Shown here piece by piece: positions 6,269-14,217 of a DNA stretch of 42,536 nt (position 1 is its first letter; every line of letters starts with the position of its first letter). A program made the position numbers and the translations under genes. The notes beneath the pieces were generated by a model that did no database searches, had not been told where the DNA came from, and was given only the letters and a program-made list of their open reading frames with translations. Source of the DNA: Ruminococcaceae bacterium OttesenSCG-928-I18. GTDB taxonomy: Bacteria; Bacillota; Clostridia; Oscillospirales; Ruminococcaceae. The stretch lies in NCBI GenBank assembly GCA_030266325.1, contig JAJDHT010000011.1, positions 1-42,536 of the forward strand, read 5' to 3'.

Positions 6269-6691
6269 TCACTTGCCATCGACTGCACGAACCAGCGCAT
6301 CCATCTGGTCGCTTTGCAGCCACTCTTGTCCGGGCTTTTTGGAGAAGGGCGGCCGCCCCCCCAAACACACTGTGGCAAGCGCGTGTTCCCGCAGGGAGGC
6401 GGGAATGCTTTTCTCCAAAGAAGGCACGAATGAATCGAGATCCCCGTTGCAAAGATAAATGGCAACCCGCTTGGTTTTTAAGGTCTCCGCATGCTTGGTC
6501 ATATATTTCAGCAATGGTTTGTAGGCTTTTTCCATACGTACGCCACTGCCCAGTACGACAGTGTCCCATTCGTCCGGCGCGGGGGCGTTGGCTGCCCCAT
6601 AGGCTTGGCTATGATCCAGTTTTTGTGCCAGGATGTCGGCACATTCCTTCGCCGTGCCCGATTTGCTTGCATAGACAATCAGTGTGCTCAT
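6269..6691 (-). CDS. Flavodoxin-domain protein (140 aa)
   Basis: The start at 6691 (MSTLIVYASKSGTAKECADIL) carries the flavodoxin FMN-phosphate loop (residues about 8-14) at the canonical place and follows an AAGGGA ribosome binding site. Later segments WDTVVLGSGVRMEKAYKPLLKYM and KRVAIYLCNGD fit the flavodoxin fold; the family includes HemG-type menaquinone-dependent oxidoreductases. It overlaps the preceding membrane-protein gene by four bases and is the last gene of a TetR-controlled operon. Likely a cytoplasmic one- or two-electron carrier or quinone-linked reductase. The substrate cannot be read from the sequence. Confidence 0.8.
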   Translation of the reverse strand: MSTLIVYASKSGTAKECADILAQKLDHSQAYGAANAPAPDEWDTVVLGSGVRMEKAYKPLLKYMTKHAETLKTKRVAIYLCNGDLDSFVPSLEKSIPASLREHALATVCLGGRPPFSKKPGQEWLQSDQMDALVRAVDGK

Positions 6692-6903
6692 TGCTTTTTC
6701 CCTTTCTGGCCGCGGGCCAGCAAGATGATGGTGAACAGAAGTGTGATGCCGCACAACACCACGGCGGCGATGCCGCTTGTCATGTGGAACTGCAAGGAAC
6801 TGGAATCGACCGTCCCGCCGGACTGCATCCACAGCCCACAAATCATGGCGGTCAGCAGGACCAGCAGGGTGACAACCCCACTCAGCAACGTAAGTATCTT
6901 CAC
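6688..6903 (-). CDS. Small two-helix membrane protein (71 aa)
   Basis: Two hydrophobic segments (residues about 4-26 and 44-64) flank a polar loop (MQSGGTVDSSSLQFHMTS), and a basic tail (RGQKGKKQ) suggests a cytoplasmic C-terminus. It overlaps the TetR gene upstream and the flavodoxin gene downstream by four bases each, a tightly coupled operon. No family recognised. Context suggests a membrane partner of the flavodoxin, as in small quinone-linked systems, but this is inference. Confidence 0.7.
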   Translation of the reverse strand: MKILTLLSGVVTLLVLLTAMICGLWMQSGGTVDSSSLQFHMTSGIAAVVLCGITLLFTIILLARGQKGKKQ

Positions 6904-7475
6904 TTTTCCTCTCCTTTTATCAGGTTTTCTACCAAACTATCAATGAATCGGTCGCGCTGGGCCGGGTCGGTCAGGTCTATGCCGCAGTATAGGCGGAAAG
7001 AGCCGGGGTTTAGCGCGGCGGCCTGTATGGGCTGGAGGATTTGCAGTGCCATCACGCGCAGCCGCATTTCGTCGGCCTGTCCGGCAAACACTTCCCGCAG
7101 CAAAGGCACCAGGTACAGAGGTGCCTCCAGATTTCCCTCGGTCAGCTCCCAGCCCAGCAGGTAACGCATCAGGGGCATTTGCTCTTCCCCAACGCCATAC
7201 AATTCCTTCAGCAACTCCTTCAACCGCTCGGCGGGCGGAGTTCCATGCGCCGGCGCAGCCTCATGGGCTGCGATGGTATCGGCCATCATCTCACCTACCA
7301 CCTGGGCAAACAGTTTATCCTTGCTACCAAAGTGGTAGTTCACCAGTCCGGTTCCCACGCCGGCCCGTTGGGCTACCTGCCGCACGGTGATGCTCTTTGG
7401 GTCATTTGTGCCGGCTACCAATTCCCGCGCCGCCCCCAAAATCATGGAACGGTTGTCGGATTCCCTTTCCGCCAT
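6900..7475 (-). CDS. TetR-family repressor
   Basis: A 191-residue protein beginning MAERESDNRS at 7475, chosen because GGAGG lies six bases upstream; the open frame continues further but without a better site. Residues about 8-55 are the TetR HTH (MILGAARELVAG, SITVRQVAQRAGVGTGLVNYHFGSKDKLF). The rest is a helical ligand and dimer domain. It is the first gene of its operon. A 25-bp dyad overlapping its own promoter (7498-7522) makes autoregulation very likely; the inducer is unknown. Confidence 0.9.
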   Translation of the reverse strand: MAERESDNRSMILGAARELVAGTNDPKSITVRQVAQRAGVGTGLVNYHFGSKDKLFAQVVGEMMADTIAAHEAAPAHGTPPAERLKELLKELYGVGEEQMPLMRYLLGWELTEGNLEAPLYLVPLLREVFAGQADEMRLRVMALQILQPIQAAALNPGSFRLYCGIDLTDPAQRDRFIDSLVENLIKGEEK

Positions 7476-7497
7476 AGTTGCCTCCATCAAACAGATG

Positions 7498-7522
7498 TTG
7501 AACATGTTCAGTTCATGTTCAA
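7498..7522. promoter_or_regulatory. TetR operator (25-bp dyad)
   Basis: TTGAACATG (7498-7506), seven bases, CATGTTCAA (7514-7522): a perfect 9+9 dyad. It overlaps the -10 box and the likely transcription start of the TetR operon, the standard position for autorepression. Confidence 0.8.
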
Positions 7523-7549
7523 TATACTACGTCTTTTCTATATTGTCAA
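7521..7549 (-). promoter_or_regulatory. Promoter of the TetR operon
   Basis: On the minus strand a perfect TTGACA (7544-7549), 17 bases and TATATT (7521-7526). The -10 box overlaps the edge of the operator dyad. Confidence 0.82.
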
Positions 7550-7617
7550 TATGCTTTTTCAGACATTTTTTTACGACGAGCTACGAAGGCATCCCGCTTT
7601 CGTTCAAGACTGGTTTT

Positions 7618-7645
7618 TTGCACTTGGGCCAATGTATGGTATAGT
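7618..7645 (+). promoter_or_regulatory. Promoter of the DNA glycosylase gene
   Basis: TTGCAC (7618-7623), a 16-base spacer and TATAGT (7640-7645), about 77 bases before the start codon. No SOS-type or Ada-type box was recognised. Confidence 0.55.
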
Positions 7646-7721
7646 TATTCTGGTATGCGTCCGGCAACAAACCGAGCCCGATGGGGTGTCAACGATATAG
7701 CCATACGAAGCGAGGAAACTC

Positions 7722-8819
7722 ATGCCTGAAGCAATGAAAGAGCGGTACTATAATAAAGGTTCCATCGGTGTGCTTGCCTCGCGTCTTAAGGCCGTGTATC
7801 CTTTGCTGTCCCTTGACGATTTTGTGGGCGAGATCATAGACGAGACATGGGATGCGCTGGAGCTGAAAGCCCGTATGCGGCGCATCACCGTCACCCTGGG
7901 GAAGTATTTGCCGCCTGACTACAGGCAGGCCCTTGGTATCCTCGACAAGGTCATTGCCCGCTATCCAGCGGGGTATGTCGATTCAGGGCTACTCTATTTT
8001 CCCGATTTCGTCGAGGTCTTTGGGCAAGACGCGCGCCATTGGGATTTGTCGATGGCCGCACTGGAGCGGTATACCCCCTACTCGACGGCGGAGTTTGCCG
8101 TGAGGCCCTTTATCATCAGACAGGAAGAGCGCATGATGAATCAGATGGCCGAATGGACAGGACACCACGGCGAGCATGTGCGGCGGCTTGCCAGCGAGGG
8201 ATGCCGCCCGGCGCTGCCGTGGGGGCAGGCACTGTCCAGCTTCAAAAAAGACCCCTTGCCGGTGCTGCGCATTTTGGAGCTACTGAAGGGAGACCCCTCG
8301 CTGTATGTCCGCAAAAGTGTGGCAAACAACCTGAACGACATTTCCAAAACCCATCCCGGCTTGGTTGCGCAAGTCGCAAAAGACTGGTATGGCAAAAACG
8401 AGTATACCAACTGGATTGTAAAACATGGCTGCCGGACCCTTCTAAAAAAGGGCGACCGGGATGTGCTGAGCCTCTTTGGCTTTGCGGATACCGACTGTGC
8501 GCACATTGAAGCGTTTACACTGGATGCGGCATCGATCTGTATTGGGCATGAGATGACCTTTTCTTTTCTGATAGAGGCAAAAAAAGAAACCAAAGTACGC
8601 CTCGAATACGGCATTGACTATGTGAAAGCAAATGGCACTCGAAACCGGAAGATATTTAAAATCTCCGAACCTTCTCTGAAAGAAAACACCCAAAAGCCCT
8701 ACACCAAAACGCATTCTTTTGCAGACACAAGCACAAGAAAACATTATCCCGGCACCCATTCGATTACGCTGATTGTGAACGGCGCCGAAAGGGGCACGCT
8801 GGACTTCGAAGTGCATTAG
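7722..8819 (+). CDS. AlkC-type DNA alkylation repair glycosylase
   Basis: 365 residues with a GAGGAA ribosome binding site before ATG 7722. Residues about 1-255 are helical HEAT-like repeats with features of the AlkC/AlkD superfamily: YFPDFVEVFG, YTPYSTAEFAVRPFI, the EWTGHHGEHVRRLASEGCRPALPWG block, and DPSLYVRKSVANNLNDISK. From about 265 the sequence turns beta-rich (HIEAFTLDAASICIGHEMTFSFLI to the end), matching the Ig-like C-terminal domain found in one AlkC subclass. Family role: removal of 3-methyladenine and related N3-alkylated bases from DNA, in the cytoplasm. It is a single-gene unit between its own promoter and a bidirectional terminator. Confidence 0.85.
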   Translation: MPEAMKERYYNKGSIGVLASRLKAVYPLLSLDDFVGEIIDETWDALELKARMRRITVTLGKYLPPDYRQALGILDKVIARYPAGYVDSGLLYFPDFVEVFGQDARHWDLSMAALERYTPYSTAEFAVRPFIIRQEERMMNQMAEWTGHHGEHVRRLASEGCRPALPWGQALSSFKKDPLPVLRILELLKGDPSLYVRKSVANNLNDISKTHPGLVAQVAKDWYGKNEYTNWIVKHGCRTLLKKGDRDVLSLFGFADTDCAHIEAFTLDAASICIGHEMTFSFLIEAKKETKVRLEYGIDYVKANGTRNRKIFKISEPSLKENTQKPYTKTHSFADTSTRKHYPGTHSITLIVNGAERGTLDFEVH

Positions 8820-8843
8820 GCCGACGAGTCCAATGACCTCGGC

Positions 8844-8899
8844 AAAAAAGAACCGCGCATCATCGTCTTTACTCGACGCTTGATGAGCGGTTCTTTTTC
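8844..8899. terminator. Bidirectional terminator
   Basis: AAAGAACCGC (8847-8856) pairs with GCGGTTCTTT (8887-8896); an inner CATCA/TGATG extends the stem. A-rich on the left and T-rich on the right, it can end both the glycosylase gene and the convergent PucR gene. Confidence 0.85.
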
Positions 8900-8916
8900 T
8901 GTCTTCCCAAAACCAA

Positions 8917-10566
8917 TTACTCTCTGTCAAAGGTTTCCAAATTGCCACCCAAAACAATAAGCATCATGTTCATCACATAGGGAACCTCAAAAGGCGAATA
9001 CCCCAGTAACTCGATGATCTTGTTTTTTCTGTACAGCAAGGTGTTCCTGTGAATAAACAGACGGTTAGCTGTCTCTTTCATGTCCATATTGTTGAGCAAA
9101 AGACATTTTAGCGTGACCACAAGGTCACTTTCATTAAAATGGTCATACTCGACAAGCGGCCTCAAAACACGTTCTTCCATCTGGAGCAATTCTCTTTCAT
9201 TGGGGTTCTTCCAGAAAAAATCCAAGGACCAGACATCCGCATACCGGAGGATTTGGGGGTTCTGAGGCATCCACTCTCCAAAGGAGGCGGCGAAATGGGC
9301 CTGTTGGTAGGCTTTGGAGATGGTTACGATCTCTGCAATCATATCGCTGATTCCCACAGAGACATGTACTTCCCCCATCCCGGCACAAACCTCTGCAATC
9401 CTTCCGGCGATGTCCATGATATCAATCCGGTTTCCCCTGTTTTCTATCAATACAACGATCAACCCCTCATAAAACACCGCGAGATTGGTCGCGTTATAAA
9501 AACGGATCAGCTCTAATATCACGGGAATGCTTTGGATGCAGACATCCCGATGCACTTTTTCCGGCTTTATCTTGAACTCTTTCGTCAGGTTGCAGAGGTC
9601 AATCACCAAGAGATAATCCGCTTTCGAGATGTCTATACCCACCTCTTGGCTGCGTTTCAGCGCCACATCGTTCGAGGTGAAATTCCCCGAAAACAGGCTC
9701 GTATAAAATTCGTTCGCATGCTGTTCCAATACGTCTGTACTGTTTTGGCCAGCGTTGCCCAGCATAGTGCACGAGAAAGAGAGCGTGGCCAAAAACTCCT
9801 CATATTCTTCCTCCTCCAGTACACTTTCGCCAGGGTCAATCACAATAAAACCATAGACCCTGTTTGAGTTGTTCACGAGGGCGATCAGCTGGGTTCCACC
9901 ACTCTCTTCCCATGTATAATAGTTCCCATAGCTGCAGTGGTCTCTGATCTCCATCATATTTTTTTTGATATAAATGGACTCTTTTTCCACTGCTTTTTGC
10001 GGTTTGTCTGAATAAATTGGGTGAACCAATAAATCGAAATGGGAAACCGCAACATGAAAAAGCTCGTGTATACGGCTTAGAAAATCATGCACCCCTTTTG
10101 CATTTGCCGCCAGGTCCAAAACGTCACGCCTGAAATTATAATAGAAATTGCTTTTGCTCCAGTTGCTGTCTCCTCGCAGCACTCTCTCAAAAATGGGGGA
10201 CAATATTTCAATGTAACTTCTGTTGGGTTCCGCTATAATCAAAGGCATGCCCAGCTCGTTGCACAGCTTGATAATAGAACCGTCCACCGTCTTTAAGCAA
10301 TAGTCCAAATGGCACAATATCAACCCTCGGCAATCATTCCCCGCAATGATTTGAATGATTTCCCTTTGCATTGGCACATCATCTCTGATAGCATACAGAG
10401 AAGAGATGTAAACCTGTCCCGGCAACATCCACTTAACCATCTTCTTCTCGGTGATTTCAAGTACACTGATACTTTTGAAATCCTTATCTATCCCATTGTG
10501 TCCCGCATATACCTTACACCCCGACAAACCATCTTTCCCCAGGATACTGCGCACTGTCAACGGCAT
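8917..10566 (-). CDS. PucR-family transcriptional regulator
   Basis: 549 residues from ATG 10566, which has GGAGG seven bases upstream; the start MPLTVRSILGKDGLSGCKVYAG is the usual beginning of the PucR N-terminal domain (to about residue 125). The middle (about 230-420) has a GAF-like sensing region followed by a GGDEF-like fold. The C-terminal HTH_30 domain is clear (LKCLLLNNMDMKETANRLFIHRNTLLYRKNKI). PucR proteins control purine and other nitrogen-compound catabolism in Bacillus and relatives. Here the gene is divergent from the molybdenum hydroxylase array and is the obvious candidate for its regulator. The effector is unknown. Confidence 0.88.
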   Translation of the reverse strand: MPLTVRSILGKDGLSGCKVYAGHNGIDKDFKSISVLEITEKKMVKWMLPGQVYISSLYAIRDDVPMQREIIQIIAGNDCRGLILCHLDYCLKTVDGSIIKLCNELGMPLIIAEPNRSYIEILSPIFERVLRGDSNWSKSNFYYNFRRDVLDLAANAKGVHDFLSRIHELFHVAVSHFDLLVHPIYSDKPQKAVEKESIYIKKNMMEIRDHCSYGNYYTWEESGGTQLIALVNNSNRVYGFIVIDPGESVLEEEEYEEFLATLSFSCTMLGNAGQNSTDVLEQHANEFYTSLFSGNFTSNDVALKRSQEVGIDISKADYLLVIDLCNLTKEFKIKPEKVHRDVCIQSIPVILELIRFYNATNLAVFYEGLIVVLIENRGNRIDIMDIAGRIAEVCAGMGEVHVSVGISDMIAEIVTISKAYQQAHFAASFGEWMPQNPQILRYADVWSLDFFWKNPNERELLQMEERVLRPLVEYDHFNESDLVVTLKCLLLNNMDMKETANRLFIHRNTLLYRKNKIIELLGYSPFEVPYVMNMMLIVLGGNLETFDRE

Positions 10567-10998
10567 CGTTGCCCTCCAAACTCCTTGTGCTTCGTGTCCG
10601 TCCCGTCGATCCTGTTGCAACTGCAGAGGTATTTTGCCCGCCGAGGTGTTTGCCGTATTGAGCCGGTAGCATAGCTTTGTCCCAGCGGCAAATTCCATCT
10701 GGTCATCGGTCACCTAAATCAATAGTAGCAATTTGCCATGCGATAAGTCAATGTGTCTATGGATGCGAAAACACCCCTTTGGAAGGAAAGGGTTTTGGTT
10801 TCTGCCAGAGCCGTTCCCCTCTTCCACCGCCTTTGTCTGGCCTTCACAGGATGGGAAAGATATCTTTCCGCCCCTTCGTTGTGCATGTGCATAATAATTA
10901 TTGTTTACATATACGATGAATATTGGGATGAGGTATGATACTATATCCCTAGTTAATAAAATCTGTGCATAATGTCTATACCGTCAGGAGGGTTACTC
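10567..10998. promoter_or_regulatory. Intergenic control region between PucR gene and catabolic array
   Basis: 432 bases without a convincing gene. On the minus strand TTGACT (10746-10751) and TACTAT (10722-10727), 18 bases apart, could start the PucR transcript with a leader of about 150 bases. A CCCTTT-N6-AAAGGG dyad lies at 10775-10792 and an AATAATTATT palindrome near 10890. I find no good -35/-10 pair for the rightward operon, consistent with an activator-dependent promoter. The individual sites are weak and the assignment is inference. Confidence 0.4.
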
Positions 10999-11658
10999 TT
11001 GAAGATAAAACTGACAGCCGACCCCTTCGCGCCCTACCAGTACTACGACGATTCGGGCAATATTACCGGGCTGGATTATGAGCTTGTACGACGTGCTTTC
11101 GAAGTCACGGGGCATGAGACCAGTGTCTCCATCATGGACTGGCCCTTGGCCGAGCAGGCCGTCCTGTCCGGACAGGCCCACGGGGCGTTTCAGGTGCAGC
11201 CCACCGCAGAGCGAATGGGTCTCTATCATTTCAGCAGGTTGCTTCGAGACGCCGTCACCGAGATCGTCTCTACCCGGTCGGACCTCACGCTGAATGCATA
11301 CCAGGATCTGCCCGGCCAATGTGGCACTTTGGGGGTAATCAAAGACTACTGTTACGGGCAGTTCATCGACGAGTTGGACGAGATTCAAAAGGTTCCATAT
11401 GAAAACCACGAAGAACTTCTGCGCGCGGTATATGAAAACCAGGTGGACAGCGCCGTAATCGATCGGGGTGTGCGCATCTTTACCGCAGCCAAGCTGGGAA
11501 TAGACAATCTCAGCTCCTATCCCGCTTTAGATTTCATTCGGCCTTTGCACGTCATTTTCAATTTGGAGAACAAGCCCCTCTGCAGCGATTTCGATAAGGG
11601 CCTCGAAAAGATCCGGCAAAACGGGGATTACGATCAAATTATCAGTAAATATTCGTAA
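10999..11658 (+). CDS. Solute-binding (SBP_bac_3) domain protein without signal peptide
   Basis: The TTG at 10999 has a strong AGGAGGG six bases upstream, and the protein then begins directly with the binding fold: KIKLTADPFAPYQYYDDSGNITGLDYELVRRAFEVTG is the family-3 N-terminus. Later motifs (SGQAHGAFQVQPTAERMGLYHFS, VYENQVDSAVIDRG) and the terminal helix GLEKIRQNGDYDQIISKYS complete a full-length two-lobed domain of 219 residues. No signal sequence, lipobox or membrane segment can be found even with the upstream codons, and no ABC transporter genes lie nearby. It may be a cytoplasmic ligand carrier or sensor for the pathway substrate. First gene of the array. Confidence 0.8.
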   Translation: MKIKLTADPFAPYQYYDDSGNITGLDYELVRRAFEVTGHETSVSIMDWPLAEQAVLSGQAHGAFQVQPTAERMGLYHFSRLLRDAVTEIVSTRSDLTLNAYQDLPGQCGTLGVIKDYCYGQFIDELDEIQKVPYENHEELLRAVYENQVDSAVIDRGVRIFTAAKLGIDNLSSYPALDFIRPLHVIFNLENKPLCSDFDKGLEKIRQNGDYDQIISKYS

Positions 11659-11670
11659 GGAGGAATGAGT

Positions 11671-12717
11671 ATGCCCGACTATTTGGACATGGAGCTGAGC
11701 AAAGCCGCTTACAACTTGATGCACGAGTTAATTCAGGTGAAGAAGGGGGAAAGTGTTCTTATCACCACCGATTCCAAAGCCAAGTTTCGCGTAGCGGAAG
11801 AAATTGCCAAAACGGCAAATGCCCTTGGGGCAAAAGTAATGCTTGCTTGGCACACGACGCCATTGGGCTACGGTTCCGTCACAGAGCCCTACCTGCCCGA
11901 GCCCCTCACCGTGTGTGCAGACAAAACCGATGTCTGGATCGAGCTGAACGACCAGTGGCTTCTGTATTCCAGTATGTGGGACAGGGCCGTCTCCAACGGA
12001 CGCACCCGGCAGATTCAACTCGGAGGGCTGAGCATCGAGCAGATCGTCCGCTGCATCGGCGACATTGACATCCCCGTACAAATAGAGTTCCAAAACACCG
12101 TGCAGGAAATGACAAAAAAAGCAAAACACATGCGGATTACCAGCAAAGCCGGAACCGACATCGAATTCGACAACGACCCGAACCGGCCCGTCAACAGCGA
12201 AATTATGTATGACACGCCGGGCGCCCATTTTCTGATCGGCCAGATTGGCTGGGCTCCAAAGGAGGAGACAATCAATGGGAAAATCGTGATCGACGGGTCT
12301 ATCAGCGGAGGCGGAGACGCCGAACTCGGTGTGATTGACAACCCCGTCACCTACACGGTGGAAAAAGGAAGGCTCACCCACATTGAAGGGGGAGCGGAGG
12401 CGGACATCATCCGGGCCTATTTCGAAAGCCTGAATGACCCCAATATGTATATCCCGGCACATGTCTGCTATGGTTTCAACCCAAACGCCCGGCTGGAGGG
12501 AACCATGACCGAAGACGAGCGCGTTTGGGGAAGCACCGAATGGGGATTTGGCCATCAGGGGTCGAACTTCACCGCAGGGGAACCACGCGTTGCCAAAAGC
12601 CATATCGACGGCATCTGCCTGAAAAGTTCCGTGTGGCTGGACGGCACACAAATTACCAAAGAAGGGGTTGTAATTGAACCAAAACTGAAAAGTCTCGCGG
12701 AAAAATTGGGGAAATGA
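11671..12717 (+). CDS. NicX / aminopeptidase T (M29)-like metalloenzyme
   Basis: 348 residues from ATG 11671, seven bases after AAGGAGG; the ATG six bases earlier is too close to that site. The fold matches the COG2309 group, which holds M29 aminopeptidases and the 2,5-dihydroxypyridine 5,6-dioxygenase NicX. The N-terminal part (VKKGESVLITTDSKAKFRVAEEIAKTANALGAKV) is the shared alpha/beta domain. The C-terminal barrel carries H264 (AHVCYG), H295 (GFGHQG) and the H311-x-D313 pair (SHIDG) that correspond to the family metal site. In a cluster for heterocycle oxidation it is more likely a ring-processing or hydrolytic enzyme than a peptidase; a dioxygenase reaction would be odd in an anaerobe. 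Reaction unknown. Confidence 0.75.
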   Translation: MPDYLDMELSKAAYNLMHELIQVKKGESVLITTDSKAKFRVAEEIAKTANALGAKVMLAWHTTPLGYGSVTEPYLPEPLTVCADKTDVWIELNDQWLLYSSMWDRAVSNGRTRQIQLGGLSIEQIVRCIGDIDIPVQIEFQNTVQEMTKKAKHMRITSKAGTDIEFDNDPNRPVNSEIMYDTPGAHFLIGQIGWAPKEETINGKIVIDGSISGGGDAELGVIDNPVTYTVEKGRLTHIEGGAEADIIRAYFESLNDPNMYIPAHVCYGFNPNARLEGTMTEDERVWGSTEWGFGHQGSNFTAGEPRVAKSHIDGICLKSSVWLDGTQITKEGVVIEPKLKSLAEKLGK

Positions 12718-12758
12718 GAACTGTGTTTTGACACCATTCTGAGAGGGAGGAATATCAC

Positions 12759-14081
12759 ATGGAAGAAAACGCAACTAAAAAAAGTTCGGTGACACAAGCT
12801 TCCGACGACTATTCTTTGGAACGTGTCCCCGAAAAGGAGCTTACCGGCTGGTTGGACATCACCCTGACCTGGACGGGCTTTGTCATCTATCCCGGCGGCA
12901 TTTTGTTTGGTTTCGTCCTGGCGAACGCATTCACCTTCTGGCAGGCAATCGCTCTTTTGTTACTGGGGTCACTCTCCGTTTCGCTCGTCGCCTGTTTCAT
13001 GGGGTACATCGGCAAGCGAGAGCGCGTGGGATATGCGCTGTCCACCAGGATTGGCTTTGGGTACCGCGGCAGTGCCGTGCCATCGTTTTTGATGTTCTTC
13101 ACAAACGTCGGCTGGTGTTCTGTCAACCTTGTCTCTCTTGTGGCCTTTTTCGGTGACATCCCGAACTGGCTGAAAGTCATCGCGATCGTGGGCTTCTGCG
13201 TTCTGTTCACGCTGACCTCACGGCGCGGCATGAACCGTGGGCTGAAGCTCTTCGCTCGGCTTGCCGTGCCCCTGTTGATCGTCGTCTGCATCATTGTTGT
13301 CATCATCGCGCCGAGGCACGGCGGCGGCTGGTCCGCCGTCACAAGCTGGGTACCGCCCCAGCTGGGAACCATCACCCTGGGCGCCGGTTTTGCCATGGCG
13401 CTGGGCAGCTGGATCTCGGGTTCCATGATGGCCGGTGACGTGACCCGCTTCGCAAGAGATACCAAAGGCGTCATCATTGGTTCTTTCGGCAGCTTCATCG
13501 TGGGTTTCCTCGGCCTTGGTTTTGTCGGCATCATCTTGGGTGTCTGCACCGGCAGCGCTGAAATCGCACCCGCCTTTAACGCCATCGGCATCGGGTGGCT
13601 CGCGTTTGTCTCCATCCTGCTCTGCGTGTGGACCACACTGCAAACCCAAATTTATTCCACAAGCCTGGCCCTGGCCAACGTTCTGCACAAAAGCCGCATC
13701 TTCTGTGAGAACATCAGCGCCGTGTGCATCATGGTGGTTGCCAGCGGCATGACCATCCTGGCCGGCCTTGAAAACTCTTTTATCAGCATCATCACACTCT
13801 TTGGCATCATCGTGCCTCCGGTACCCGGTATCATCATCGTCGAGTACTTCCTGGTACGTAAGATGAAAACACCGCTCAACATCAATGACTTTGCCAAATT
13901 TAACTACCGTGGCCTGATCAGCTATGCCATCTGTATCCTCGTATACGTCGTGCTGTATATTATGAACGTCGAGAGCTGGTTCTTCCAGACACCTCTCTTC
14001 GCGGCCATCGTACACGTCATTGTCAGCTACAAAATCCTGTTTGGAAAAGGCACCGTTGTCGACAACGTCACAACACCCTGA
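12759..14081 (+). CDS. NCS1-family nucleobase/cytosine permease
   Basis: 440 residues with about twelve membrane segments, preceded by GGGAGG. The N-terminal DDYSLERVPEKELTGWLDITLTWTGF and the following hydrophobic FVIYPGGILFGFVLA are typical of CodB-like NCS1 transporters, as are RVGYALSTRIGFGYRGSAVPSF and GSWISGSMMAGDVTRFAR. These carriers import purine or pyrimidine bases, hydantoins, allantoin or related ring compounds with a cation. Placed between the NicX-like gene and the molybdenum hydroxylases, it is the likely uptake system for the pathway substrate and the best clue that the substrate is a nitrogen heterocycle. Confidence 0.88.
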   Translation: MEENATKKSSVTQASDDYSLERVPEKELTGWLDITLTWTGFVIYPGGILFGFVLANAFTFWQAIALLLLGSLSVSLVACFMGYIGKRERVGYALSTRIGFGYRGSAVPSFLMFFTNVGWCSVNLVSLVAFFGDIPNWLKVIAIVGFCVLFTLTSRRGMNRGLKLFARLAVPLLIVVCIIVVIIAPRHGGGWSAVTSWVPPQLGTITLGAGFAMALGSWISGSMMAGDVTRFARDTKGVIIGSFGSFIVGFLGLGFVGIILGVCTGSAEIAPAFNAIGIGWLAFVSILLCVWTTLQTQIYSTSLALANVLHKSRIFCENISAVCIMVVASGMTILAGLENSFISIITLFGIIVPPVPGIIIVEYFLVRKMKTPLNINDFAKFNYRGLISYAICILVYVVLYIMNVESWFFQTPLFAAIVHVIVSYKILFGKGTVVDNVTTP

Positions 14082-14115
14082 CCGCCACACACCATGAACT
14101 GATTTTTGAACCCAC

Positions 14116-14165
14116 AACCGCTAATTGCTATGCTTTTGTCAAACCAAAGTATACTCTTAGCGGTT
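14116..14165. promoter_or_regulatory. Inverted repeat framing a possible internal promoter
   Basis: AACCGCTAA (14116-14124) and TTAGCGGTT (14157-14165) form a perfect 9-bp dyad. Between the arms lie TTGCTA (14125-14130) and TATACT (14150-14155), a possible promoter with a long 19-base spacer. It would serve the first molybdenum hydroxylase genes separately from the permease. A spaced operator for PucR is one explanation; an RNA stem is another. Confidence 0.42.
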
Positions 14166-14217
14166 ATAGGTTTTTGATACGGAGACTTCTACTTTGACTT
14201 CACATGGGGTGAAATTT

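Noticed and set aside
6174-6569. Overlapping open frames opposite or beside the flavodoxin gene
   Set aside because: Arginine/proline-rich translations without motifs; they are frame shadows of the flavodoxin gene in GC-rich DNA.
10567-10713. 49-codon N-terminal extension of the PucR protein
   Set aside because: The PucR domain begins at the methionine encoded at 10566, which has GGAGG upstream; the extension has no family match.
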